Origin: CBFGTJ01 sp965651815
GTDB lineage: Bacteria; Actinomycetota; Acidimicrobiia; Acidimicrobiales; Microtrichaceae
Direction of reading: 5' to 3'
Assembly: GCA_965651815.1 (NCBI GenBank)
Contig: CBFGTJ010000095.1
Location: 1 to 12,113 of the forward strand
DNA: 12,113 bases
In this document: positions 6,271 through 12,087 of the stretch, piece after piece
Layout: every line of letters begins with the position of its first letter
Numbering within the stretch: position 1 is the stretch's first letter
The notes under the pieces: generated by a model
What the model was told of the DNA's origin: nothing
The model's database searches: none
What the model saw: only the letters and a program-made list of their open reading frames with translations
Program-made: the position numbers and the translations under genes

Positions 6271-7059
6271 TCAGCCGCCGAGCTCGCGGGAGCGTGCCGC
6301 CGCGGCCGCCACCGCGTCCATGAGCGCGGCGCGCACGGCGCGCTCCTCGAGCACCCGGACGCCCGCGGCGGTCGTGCCGCCCGGCGAGGTGACCGCGGCG
6401 CGCAGCGCCTCCGGCCCCTGCTCGCCCTCGGCGAGCAGCCGGGCCGCGCCGAGGATCGTCTGGCGCACCAGGGCATCCGCGGTCGGGCGCGGGAGCCCCG
6501 CGAGCACCCCGGCGTCGATGAGGGCCTCGGCGACGAGGAAGACGTACGCGGGGCCGGAGCCGGACAGGCCGGTGACCGCGTCGAGCGACGACTCGGGCAC
6601 CTCCACCACGGTGCCGACGGCACCGAGGATCGAGCGGGCCCACTCGGCGTCGCCGGGTCCGGCGTGGGCGCCGAGCGACATCGCGGCGGCGCCCTCCCCG
6701 ACCAGCGCGGGGGTGTTCGGCATCGCCCGGACGACGGGCACGCCCGCACCGGCCGCGTCCTCCAGCGCGCTGAGCGGCACCCCGGCCGCGATCGACAGCA
6801 CCCGACGCAGCCCCACCGCTGCGGCGCCCCGGAGCGCGTCGAGGGCGTCGGGCGGCTTGGTCGCGACGATGACCCCGTCGGACTCGACGGGCGACGCGGT
6901 GACGGTGACGCCCGGGAACGTGCGCTCCAGCTCGCCGCGGCGTGCCTCGGAGATCTCGACGACGGCGACGGCCTCGGGTCGCACGACCCCGGCCCCGAGG
7001 AGGCCGCCGAGGAGCGCCTCCGCCATGCGGCCTCCGCCCAGGAGCTCGAGCTCGAACAT
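6271..7059 (-). CDS. proC: pyrroline-5-carboxylate reductase
   Basis: 262 residues, normal length. It catalyses the last step of proline synthesis, reducing 1-pyrroline-5-carboxylate with NAD(P)H in the cytoplasm. Motifs: dinucleotide-binding LLGGGRMAEALLGGLL (6-21), VIVATKPPDALD (63-74), VLSIAAGVPL (87-96), VRAMPNTPALVGEGAAAMS (110-128), and the C-terminal signature DAVTGLSGSGPAYVFLVAEALIDAG (160-184) and SPGGTTAAGVRVLEE (225-239) of the helical dimer domain. The ATG follows a TACGCT -10 box by 7 nt with no ribosome binding site, so the message is probably leaderless. A long inverted repeat (7082-7122) lies just upstream, so proC is likely transcribed separately from the YbjN gene. It may be cotranscribed with the DUF62 gene, which starts 56 bp after its stop. 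Confidence 0.96.
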   Translation of the reverse strand: MFELELLGGGRMAEALLGGLLGAGVVRPEAVAVVEISEARRGELERTFPGVTVTASPVESDGVIVATKPPDALDALRGAAAVGLRRVLSIAAGVPLSALEDAAGAGVPVVRAMPNTPALVGEGAAAMSLGAHAGPGDAEWARSILGAVGTVVEVPESSLDAVTGLSGSGPAYVFLVAEALIDAGVLAGLPRPTADALVRQTILGAARLLAEGEQGPEALRAAVTSPGGTTAAGVRVLEERAVRAALMDAVAAAAARSRELGG

Positions 7060-7066
7060 GGGCTGC

Positions 7067-7072
7067 AGCGTA
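7067..7072 (-). promoter_or_regulatory. candidate -10 box (TACGCT) for leaderless proC
   Basis: TACGCT on the minus strand ends 7 nt before the proC ATG, putting the expected transcription start at or beside the start codon. The -35 region would fall inside the inverted repeat at 7082-7122, and no good -35 match is visible. Confidence 0.45.
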
Positions 7073-7081
7073 ACGGCGGGT

Positions 7082-7122
7082 CCACGGGGCCCGGCCGCTT
7101 CCCCGACGGCCGGACCCCGTGG
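7082..7122. terminator. long inverted repeat between the YbjN gene and proC, likely terminator
   Basis: CCACGGGG-C-CCGGCCG (7082-7097) pairs with CGGCCGG-A-CCCCGTGG (7107-7122): 15 of 16 positions pair around one C/A mismatch, with a 9-nt loop. It lies 135 bp after the YbjN-gene stop and ends 22 bp before the proC ATG. No T tract follows. Most likely it terminates the YbjN transcript. It also overlaps where the proC -35 should be, so a role in proC control is possible. Confidence 0.6.
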
Positions 7123-7218
7123 CCCTCGAACCTACGGGTGGAATCGCCGCGGGTCAGCGGGTCCCGCGCCCCGGCCGCGCGGCCCCGTCACTGCCCGAAC
7201 TGTTCCCCCGAAGTGAGG

Positions 7219-7241
7219 GTGCACCCGCAGTTCCGGTGCAC
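7219..7241. repeat. short inverted repeat just after the YbjN gene
   Basis: GTGCACC (7219-7225) and GGTGCAC (7235-7241) form a perfect 7-bp stem with a 9-nt loop, 15 bp after the YbjN-gene stop. The left arm is also part of the 10-bp palindrome GGGTGCACCC (7217-7226). It may be a first, weaker terminator ahead of the 7082-7122 repeat, or a protein-binding site. Confidence 0.4.
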
Positions 7242-7256
7242 AGAACGGGAAGGGGG

Positions 7257-7727
7257 TCAGCGGTTGAAGCGCGAGGCGAAGCCGATGCGCATCGCCGGGC
7301 GGAAGCACTGCTCGACGTACTGGTAGACCGAGCCGAGCAGGCGGTCCAGCTCGTCACGGGTGACCCGGTGCACCGGGGTGCCGCCGACGAGGAACACGGC
7401 GTCCTCCGCGCCGATCGCGAACGCGAAGCCCTGGAACCCGAGGTTGCGGCGCAGCAGGTGCTCGTAGAGCTGGGCGTGGTTCTCCTCGGGCGCCGGCATG
7501 AAGTACGTCTCGACGTGCAGCGTGCGCTGCTGGAGGTGGAACCAGACCGCGGAGATGGTCTTCTCCTCCCCCGCGACCCGCACGACCCACCGTCGCTCCC
7601 CGGTGCTGTCGTCGCGCTCGTAGGACTGCACGCTCGGGTTCTCCTCGAGCTGCTCCACGAGCCAGTCCTCGATCAGCGACGCGCAGGCGTCGAGCTCCTC
7701 GGGCGTGGCGGGGGGTGCGGCGTCCAT
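7257..7727 (-). CDS. YbjN-domain protein (actinobacterial mshA-linked conserved protein)
   Basis: 156 residues, normal for the group. It resembles the YbjN domain with its type III secretion chaperone-like alpha/beta fold: an N-terminal helix (ACASLIEDWLVEQLEE), alternating strands around ERRWVVRVAGEEKTISAVWFHLQQRTLHVETYFMPAPEEN, a helix QLYEHLLRRNLGFQGFAFAIG, and a C-terminal TRDELDRLLGSVYQYVEQCF. It is soluble, with no signal or membrane segment. Its biochemical role is unknown. It begins 58 bp after mshA in the same direction; the same mshA-then-YbjN order is seen at Mycobacterium tuberculosis Rv0486-Rv0487, which supports both assignments and hints at a link to mycothiol biology. The ATG at 7727 has no strong ribosome binding site. 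Two inverted repeats follow its stop. Confidence 0.85.
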   Translation of the reverse strand: MDAAPPATPEELDACASLIEDWLVEQLEENPSVQSYERDDSTGERRWVVRVAGEEKTISAVWFHLQQRTLHVETYFMPAPEENHAQLYEHLLRRNLGFQGFAFAIGAEDAVFLVGGTPVHRVTRDELDRLLGSVYQYVEQCFRPAMRIGFASRFNR

Positions 7728-7785
7728 CGGGGACAGCCTGCCACCTCGGGCACGCGGGTTCGGCGTGCGGGCCCTCGCCGGGCGC

Positions 7786-8994
7786 TCAGCGGCAGGCGAC
7801 GGGGGCGCTCACGGCCAGGTCCGCGTACAGCCGCCGGAGCCGGCCGGCGGTGGTCGACCAGGCGTACCGGGCAGCGCCCTTCGCGGCGGCGCGGCCCATC
7901 GCCGCTGCCCGCTCGGGGTCGGCGAGGAGCGCGTCGACCCGCGACGCGAACCCCGCCGGGTCCCGGGACTCGACGAGGAACCCGGTCACGTCGTCCTCCA
8001 CGACGGTGCGGAGCCCGCCGACGGAGGCGGCCACCACCGGGATGCCGCATGCCGCGGCCTCGAGCGCGACCAGCCCGAAGGACTCGGAGCGGCTCGGGAC
8101 CACGACGACGTCCGCCGCCCGGTAGTAGGTGGAGAGCAGGTGGTGCGGTTGCGGTTCGACGAGCTGCACCCGCTCGTGCAGTCCGAGCTCGTCGACCAGC
8201 GCCCGGACCTTCTCGAGCTCGGCCTGACCGTCCGGCCCGCTCGGCCCGCCGACGACGACGAGCCGGGTCCGGTCGTCGCGCAGCTCGGCGAGCATCCGCA
8301 CGGCGATGGGGAGCTGCTTCAGCGGCTGGATGCGACCGACGAACAGGGCGGTGGGCCGGTCGTCGAACCCCAGCGCGGTGCGGGCCCCCGCGCGCTCCCC
8401 CGGCGAGAAGAACGCGTGGTCGACCCCCGGTGGGACGGGCTCGATGCGCTCCGGCGGGGCGCCGTAGAAGGACCTGAGCTGGTCGGCCTCCACCGGGTTC
8501 GACGCGCAGATGGCGTCGCAACATCCGATCACCTCGACCTCGGCGCGCTCGCGCGCCTCGGGCTCGGCGTCCCCCGCGTCGGCCTTGACCCGGGCGAGGG
8601 TGTGGAAGGTGGCGACCAGCGGCAGGTCGAGCTGGTGCTTCAAGCGGTGCGCCGCGACCGCGGACAGCCAGTAGTTGGCGTGCAGGACGTCCGCGGGGCG
8701 GTCCGCGAGGTCGGCCGCGACCCCGTCGGCGAACTCGTCGACGACCGAGGGCAGCGCCTCCTTCGGCAGGTCGAGCGGTCCGGCCGTGACGTGCACGACC
8801 TCGAGGCCCGGCTCGATGCGCACGCGGTCGGGCACCTCGGCGTCGGAGCGGCGCACGTAGATGCGCACGTCCACCCCGGCCTGCGCGAGCGACGCCCCGA
8901 GCTCCCGCACGTAGACGTTCATGCCGCCCGAGTCGCCCGTCCCCGGTTGTGCGAGGGGCGACGTGTGCAGGGAGAGGACGGCGACGGCGCTCAC
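7786..8994 (-). CDS. mshA: D-inositol-3-phosphate glycosyltransferase (MshA-type, GT4)
   Basis: 402 residues, close to the 418 of Corynebacterium glutamicum MshA. MshA joins UDP-GlcNAc to 1L-myo-inositol-1-phosphate, the first step of mycothiol synthesis in the cytoplasm. The N-terminus carries the MshA signature HTSPLAQPGTGDSGGMNVYV (10-29). From memory of the C. glutamicum structure, inositol-phosphate ligands Lys78, Tyr (NYWLS, Tyr108), Thr (FHTLARVK, Thr132) and an Arg in EARER (148-150) all have counterparts. The donor site shows VGRIQPLK (Arg221, Lys226) and PSRSESFGLVALEAAACG with Glu304 and Glu312. It starts at GTG with GGAG 5 nt upstream. The YbjN gene follows, as at the mycobacterial mshA locus. 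A paralogous GT4 enzyme of other specificity cannot be excluded. Confidence 0.82.
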   Translation of the reverse strand: MSAVAVLSLHTSPLAQPGTGDSGGMNVYVRELGASLAQAGVDVRIYVRRSDAEVPDRVRIEPGLEVVHVTAGPLDLPKEALPSVVDEFADGVAADLADRPADVLHANYWLSAVAAHRLKHQLDLPLVATFHTLARVKADAGDAEPEARERAEVEVIGCCDAICASNPVEADQLRSFYGAPPERIEPVPPGVDHAFFSPGERAGARTALGFDDRPTALFVGRIQPLKQLPIAVRMLAELRDDRTRLVVVGGPSGPDGQAELEKVRALVDELGLHERVQLVEPQPHHLLSTYYRAADVVVVPSRSESFGLVALEAAACGIPVVAASVGGLRTVVEDDVTGFLVESRDPAGFASRVDALLADPERAAAMGRAAAKGAARYAWSTTAGRLRRLYADLAVSAPVACR

Positions 8995-9037
8995 GTCGGC
9001 TCCAACTCCCGGCGGGGTGATTGATTCCCCCGACCCT

Positions 9038-9067
9038 CGCGGCGTGTGACGAGGATCACGCGCCGCG
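9038..9067. terminator. strong hairpin after the XRE regulator gene
   Basis: CGCGGCGTGTGA (9038-9049) pairs with TCACGCGCCGCG (9056-9067) over 12 positions with one non-Watson-Crick pair and a 6-nt loop CGAGGA. It lies 30 bp after the XRE stop and 43 bp before the mshA start, so it probably ends the XRE transcript. It lacks a T tract. Confidence 0.6.
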
Positions 9068-9097
9068 GGACGGCCGCGCCGGGATGGTCGACGCCGC

Positions 9098-9481
9098 TCA
9101 CGCGCCGGCGACGTCCGCGGTCTCGTCCGCCGCCTGGTTCTCGCGCCGGAACGACTCGTAGATCCGCACCAGGGTCTTCTTCTGCTCCTCGGTGATCGTC
9201 GGGTCCCGCCGGACCTCGGCGACGACGTCGACCTCGCCGGCCGGTTCGTCGAGGATCCCGGCGCGCACGTACAGCGTCTCGGCGGAGATCTCGAGCGCGC
9301 GTGCGATCTGCTGGAGGATCTCGGCCGAGGGGCGGCGCAGGCCGCGCTCGATCTGCGAGAGGTAGGGGTTCGACACCCCGGCCATCTCGGAGAGCTTCCG
9401 CAGGGAGAGCTGGCCGACGTTGCGCTGCTCGCGGATGAACTGCCCGAGCTCGTGCCAGCGGCGGTCCAGGTCGTCCTTCAT
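9098..9481 (-). CDS. XRE-family helix-turn-helix transcriptional regulator
   Basis: 127 residues from the ATG at 9481. The first 70 residues are a Cro/C1-type DNA-binding domain: FIREQRNVGQLSLRKLSEMAGVSNPYLSQIERGLRRPSAEILQQIARAL, with recognition helix SNPYLSQIERG (37-47). SAETLYVRAGIL follows, then an acidic stretch and a C-terminal helical segment (93-114, DPTITEEQKKTLVRIYESFRRE), an arrangement I associate with a widespread actinobacterial regulator of uncertain role. An N-terminal extension is open to 9874 but is low-complexity Arg/Pro and antisense to rsiG, so the ATG is preferred. TACCGT ends 7 nt before this ATG and there is no Shine-Dalgarno, so the gene is probably leaderless. It is flanked by two strong inverted repeats and so probably monocistronic. 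Targets are unknown. Confidence 0.9.
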   Translation of the reverse strand: MKDDLDRRWHELGQFIREQRNVGQLSLRKLSEMAGVSNPYLSQIERGLRRPSAEILQQIARALEISAETLYVRAGILDEPAGEVDVVAEVRRDPTITEEQKKTLVRIYESFRRENQAADETADVAGA

Positions 9482-9488
9482 GCGACCC

Positions 9489-9494
9489 ACGGTA
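9489..9494 (-). promoter_or_regulatory. candidate -10 box (TACCGT) for the leaderless XRE regulator gene
   Basis: TACCGT on the minus strand ends 7 nt before the ATG at 9481, the spacing expected when the first transcribed base is the A of ATG. A TTGGCT lies about 20 bp upstream, longer than ideal for a -35. Confidence 0.45.
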
Positions 9495-9545
9495 CCGCTA
9501 CTCCCGCGAGCGCGAGCCAACCACCAGCAAGCACCCGGCCCCCAT

Positions 9546-9607
9546 CCCCTCGTTCTGTTCGGCGGGCGGCCAGGTAAACCCGGACGCCCGCCGCACCGAA
9601 CGGGGGG
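9546..9607. terminator. 23-bp imperfect inverted repeat after rsiG, likely terminator
   Basis: Arms 9546-9568 and 9585-9607 pair at 21 of 23 positions, including one T-G wobble, around a 16-nt loop (9569-9584). It starts 35 bp beyond the rsiG stop on the minus strand and lies about 50 bp upstream of the XRE promoter. It is the longest inverted repeat I found in the window. Its placement suits an rsiG terminator. The long stem also invites thought about a regulator-binding site or a small RNA. Confidence 0.6.
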
Positions 9608-9642
9608 CGCCAGGAGGGAGTGCGCCGGGCCGGGCCGGGCCG

Positions 9643-10164
9643 TCAGCTGAGGAGGTCGTCGACGGTCGCGCCGTCGCGGTACCGGCCGACCAGCTCGTCC
9701 TGGATCCGGTCGATGCGGCGGTGCAGTTCGCTGCGCATGGCGGACAGCTCCCGCTCGAGGGTCGCGATGCGCGCGGTCGCGTCGGCCAGCTCCGACTCCG
9801 CCATCTCGGTCAGCTCGCCCAGGCGGGACGGCGGGAGGATCTCGTCGAGCTCGACGAGCAGGTCGTGCGCCCACGCGGGCGGTTCGAGCTCGCGGACGGG
9901 CCGGGGCAGCCCCGGCCCACGGGTGTGCGCGGCGAGCGCCTCGGGCAGGCGGCCGAGCAGGTCCGCATCGGCCGAGTCGTCACGGCGCCGCTCGAGCTCG
10001 ACGCTGAGCGTGTCGAGCCGGCCCTGCACCATCCGCCGCGCGTACGAGAGCCCGTGCTCGACGTCCTGGTAGTGGTCCCGGATCGCCCGGAGGTCGGCCA
10101 GCGAGCAGCTGCCGAGGTCGGCCGGCTCGGTGATCGTGATCAGCTCGTCGAGTTGAGTGCGCAC
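9643..10164 (-). CDS. rsiG: RsiG-like c-di-GMP-dependent anti-sigma factor (twin-motif)
   Basis: 173 residues from the GTG at 10164. Two long amphipathic helices (about 21-60 and 118-162) would form an antiparallel coiled coil. The first holds a perfect c-di-GMP signature E36-x3-S40-x2-R43-x3-Q47-x3-D51; the second holds E137-x3-S141-x2-R144-x3-H148-x3-D152, with His for Gln. In Streptomyces, RsiG with two such motifs binds two c-di-GMP and then sequesters the sigma factor WhiG. The C-terminal RIQDELVGRYRDGATVDDLL looks like the conserved RsiG end. An upstream GTG at 10233 is open, but a TAGCCT -10 box (10208-10213) lies inside that extension, and AGGCAGG (10172-10178) precedes the chosen start. 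No sigma-28-type gene lies in the window. Family confidence rests on the motif pair; homology could not be searched. Confidence 0.82.
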   Translation of the reverse strand: MRTQLDELITITEPADLGSCSLADLRAIRDHYQDVEHGLSYARRMVQGRLDTLSVELERRRDDSADADLLGRLPEALAAHTRGPGLPRPVRELEPPAWAHDLLVELDEILPPSRLGELTEMAESELADATARIATLERELSAMRSELHRRIDRIQDELVGRYRDGATVDDLLS

Positions 10165-10270
10165 CTGCGTGCCTGCCTCTCGATCGTGGACGCGGCGGGT
10201 CGTGCTCAGGCTACCGAGCGCGCGCCGCGACACCGACGCCGGCCTGCGGTGGCCGCCGGCGGTGGGCCGC
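10165..10270 (-). promoter_or_regulatory. rsiG upstream region: TAGCCT -10 box and short leader
   Basis: On the minus strand TAGCCT (10208-10213) would start transcription near 10201, leaving a leader of about 37 nt before the GTG at 10164, with AGGCAGG (10172-10178) as ribosome binding site. No convincing -35 is visible. The palindrome CCGCCGGCGG (10253-10262) follows the stop of the membrane-protein gene at 10271 and may be part of a weak terminator. Confidence 0.4.
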
Positions 10271-11350
10271 TCAGTTGCCGAGCAGCCAGATGCAGGCGAG
10301 GACCGCCGGGCCGCTGACGACGTAGCCGTCGAGCCGGCGCAGCGCGGCGGCGCGAGCGGCGGGATGGGGCAGGCAGGCGCCGACGAGCAGCTGCCCGAGG
10401 ACGCACCCGAGCGCGATCGCGGCCCCGGTGATCCACACCTCGTGGCGCTCGAAGGGCTGCACGCCGATCGTCGACATCGTGAAGGTCACGGCCGCGACCC
10501 CGATGGTGCCGAGGACCGGGCCCTCCCAACGGCCCTTGGCCTCGGCGCCGAACACGAAGGCGCCGGCGTCGTAGAGGCTGACGGCGAGCACGAGGAGGAT
10601 GCCGACCCACAGCTCGGACCGGACGACGAGGACCACCCCGGCGCCGGCGACCCCGCCGAGGACCATGCCGAGCGCCACCGGGGCGGCACCACGTGCGAAG
10701 GAGCGCCCCAGGAGCTGGGCGACCCCGGCGGTGACCGACAGCGCGGTCAGCGCGACACCGGCGAGGCCGGTGCTCCAGCCCGCGGCGAGGGTGATGGCCG
10801 CTGCGGCGAGTCCGGCGACGACGCCGCGTGCGAGCGCGGCGGGCCCGGGCCCCGTGGCCTGCTCGGCGGTCCGGGGCCGCAGGTGGCGGTCCCAGGCGAG
10901 CACCGTCTGCACGCCGGCGGGGACCGCGACGAGCGCCCACAGGGCGGCGGTCCACCAGCGTCCGGCGGTCACGGCGGCGAGGGCGAGCAGGAACCACAGC
11001 ACCCCGGTGCGCACCCGGGGGCCCCGGGTGTCGGGAGGGGCGAGGAGGCCCGTGGAGGCTCGGCGGGGCGCGGGTGCGGGGGCGCGACGCCGGGGGGCTG
11101 GCTGCTCGGGTGCCCGACGGCTGCCCTCGGCCGGCGGCGACGGGCGTCGGCGCACCTGCCCGTCCCGTGGCGGAGCGGCACGCGAGGGAGCGCCGCGTGC
11201 GGGCGCACGCGAGGGCGCCGGGGCGCCGGGCCGGGCCGGGGCGCGGCGAGGGGACGCACCGCGCTGCCCTTCCGGGCGTGCGCCGCGCGATCGCTGCGAC
11301 GCCCCACTCGACGGCGGGCGGCGCGGGCTCACCGGCCGGGGATCGGGCAC
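10271..11350 (-). CDS. polytopic membrane protein with basic Pro/Arg/Ala-rich N-terminus, faintly CdsA-like
   Basis: 359 residues. Residues 1-112 are low-complexity Pro/Arg/Ala/Ser, strongly basic and probably disordered in the cytoplasm. Residues 114-357 form about eight or nine hydrophobic spans. Near the end, SLYDAGAFVFGAEAKGRWEGPVLGTIG (258-284) and ALRRLDGYVVSGPAVLACIWLL (336-357) recall phosphatidate cytidylyltransferase (D-x-GAY/F-x-x-G...WEG...G and VLDR-x-D-S), but the usual KK-T and K-R-D-x-K-D elements are absent. CDP-diacylglycerol synthesis is therefore not claimed. The start is GTG with TATCCT 6 nt upstream (11357-11362) and no Shine-Dalgarno, i.e. leaderless. Internal GTGs at codons 66, 113 or 117 would remove most of the N-terminal tail. 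It is divergent from the histidine phosphatase gene. Confidence 0.75.
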   Translation of the reverse strand: MPDPRPVSPRRPPSSGASQRSRGARPEGQRGASPRRAPARPGAPAPSRAPARGAPSRAAPPRDGQVRRRPSPPAEGSRRAPEQPAPRRRAPAPAPRRASTGLLAPPDTRGPRVRTGVLWFLLALAAVTAGRWWTAALWALVAVPAGVQTVLAWDRHLRPRTAEQATGPGPAALARGVVAGLAAAAITLAAGWSTGLAGVALTALSVTAGVAQLLGRSFARGAAPVALGMVLGGVAGAGVVLVVRSELWVGILLVLAVSLYDAGAFVFGAEAKGRWEGPVLGTIGVAAVTFTMSTIGVQPFERHEVWITGAAIALGCVLGQLLVGACLPHPAARAAALRRLDGYVVSGPAVLACIWLLGN

Positions 11351-11431
11351 CGCAGGAGGATACCCGGGGCCCTGCGCCCGCCCGAGTCCGGCGAGCCGGG
11401 GCGGGGACCCCCGCTGCTACCGTGCCCGCAC
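11351..11431. promoter_or_regulatory. divergent leaderless promoters: TATCCT leftward, TACCGT rightward
   Basis: The leftward -10 TATCCT (11357-11362, minus strand) ends 6 nt before the membrane-protein GTG. The rightward -10 TACCGT (11418-11423) ends 8 nt before the phosphatase GTG at 11432. No good -35 box is seen for either and neither gene has a Shine-Dalgarno. With 81 bp between the two start codons, the -35 regions point at each other, so the promoters may compete. Confidence 0.45.
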
Positions 11432-12049
11432 GTGACCCGGATCCTCGTCGTACGCCACGGCCAGTCCGAGTGGAACGCGGAGGGCCGGTGGCAGGGCCAG
11501 GAGAACCCTCCCCTCACCGCGCTGGGGCGGCAGCAGGCCCGTGAGGCCGCCCGCGCCGTCGGCGCGGTCGACGCGATCTACGCGTCGCCGCTCGAGCGTG
11601 CGGCCACGACCGCGCACCTGATCGCGGAGGAGACCGGGGTGGGCCCGGTGGTGCTGCTGTCGGGCCTGATGGAGCGCCACGCCGGCGTCTGGCAGGGGCT
11701 GACGAGGGCCCAGATCGAGGAAGCCTTCCCCGGCTACCTGGACGCGGGGCGCCGCCCGCCGGGCTGGGAGGACGACGCCGAGGTCGAGGCGCGGGTGTTC
11801 GAGGCGCTGTGGACGATCGCGTCGCAGCACCCGGGCGGCCACGTGCTCGCCGTCGCACACGCCGGGGTGATCTACGCGATCGAGCGGATGTTCGGCGTGG
11901 AGTGGGAGCGGCTCGCGAACCTCGGCGGCCGCTGGGTGGAGCTGCGTGATCCCGATGCTCCGATCAACGGGGAGCCGCTGCTGGATCGCTGGGCGATCGG
12001 CGAACGGGTGCACCTGCTGATCGAGGAGACCATCCCCGACCAGCTCTGA
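11432..12049 (+). CDS. histidine phosphatase superfamily protein (phosphoglycerate mutase-like)
   Basis: 205 residues from GTG, the usual length for the cofactor-independent-looking phosphatase branch. The catalytic core is complete: LVVRHGQSEWNAEGRWQG (5-22) with phosphohistidine His9 and Arg8, YASPLERAATTA (50-61) with Arg56, LMERHAGVWQG (79-89) with acid Glu81, and AVAHAGVIYAIERM (140-153) with His143. It transfers or removes phosphate from small metabolites through a phosphohistidine. Relatives include mutases, glucosyl-3-phosphoglycerate phosphatase and alpha-ribazole phosphatase; the substrate cannot be read from sequence. The open frame extends far upstream, but that part is antisense to the membrane protein. 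The GTG follows TACCGT by 8 nt. The gene ends in a short tandem repeat. Confidence 0.93.
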   Translation: MTRILVVRHGQSEWNAEGRWQGQENPPLTALGRQQAREAARAVGAVDAIYASPLERAATTAHLIAEETGVGPVVLLSGLMERHAGVWQGLTRAQIEEAFPGYLDAGRRPPGWEDDAEVEARVFEALWTIASQHPGGHVLAVAHAGVIYAIERMFGVEWERLANLGGRWVELRDPDAPINGEPLLDRWAIGERVHLLIEETIPDQL

Positions 12050-12074
12050 GGCCCCGGGCAGCTCCGAGGCCCCG
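12041..12074 (+). repeat. two tandem 16-bp copies across the phosphatase stop codon
   Basis: CAGCTC(T/C)GAGGCCCCG occurs at 12041-12056 and 12059-12074, 15 of 16 identical, with an 18-bp period. The first copy contains the TGA stop; in the second the same position reads CGA. It looks like a small tandem duplication at the gene end. Confidence 0.7.
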
Positions 12075-12076
12075 AG

Positions 12077-12087
12077 CGGCTGAGCCG
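12077..12087. terminator. small hairpin downstream of the histidine phosphatase gene
   Basis: CGGC-TGA-GCCG, a 4-bp perfect stem with a 3-nt loop, lies between the phosphatase stop and a possible convergent gene end at 12088. It resembles the GGC-TGA-GCC hairpins at 2801-2815 and 5169-5199. A weak terminator at best. Confidence 0.3.

Noticed and set aside
5282..7216. 644-codon plus-strand ORF across the DUF62 gene and proC
   Set aside because: Composition is Ala/Arg/Pro/Gly-rich with no domain, and it covers two well-recognised genes on the other strand, including their intergenic gap.
9628..9644. GGGCC-type short tandem repeat before the rsiG stop
   Set aside because: Only about three units of a GC-rich pentamer/hexamer; expected by chance in this composition and not a CRISPR or satellite.
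9482..9874. N-terminal extension of the XRE regulator
   Set aside because: It runs through the long inverted repeat and antisense to rsiG, is Arg/Pro/Gly low-complexity, and the promoter box sits right before the internal ATG.
10165..10233. 23-residue longer N-terminus for RsiG
   Set aside because: A TAGCCT -10 box lies inside the extension and no conserved residues are seen there, so the GTG at 10164 is preferred, though the longer form is not excluded.
10157..11431. N-terminal extension of the histidine phosphatase frame
   Set aside because: The extension is antisense to rsiG's start region and the membrane protein. The family begins with a strand directly before RHG, which fits the GTG at 11432 with TACCGT just upstream.
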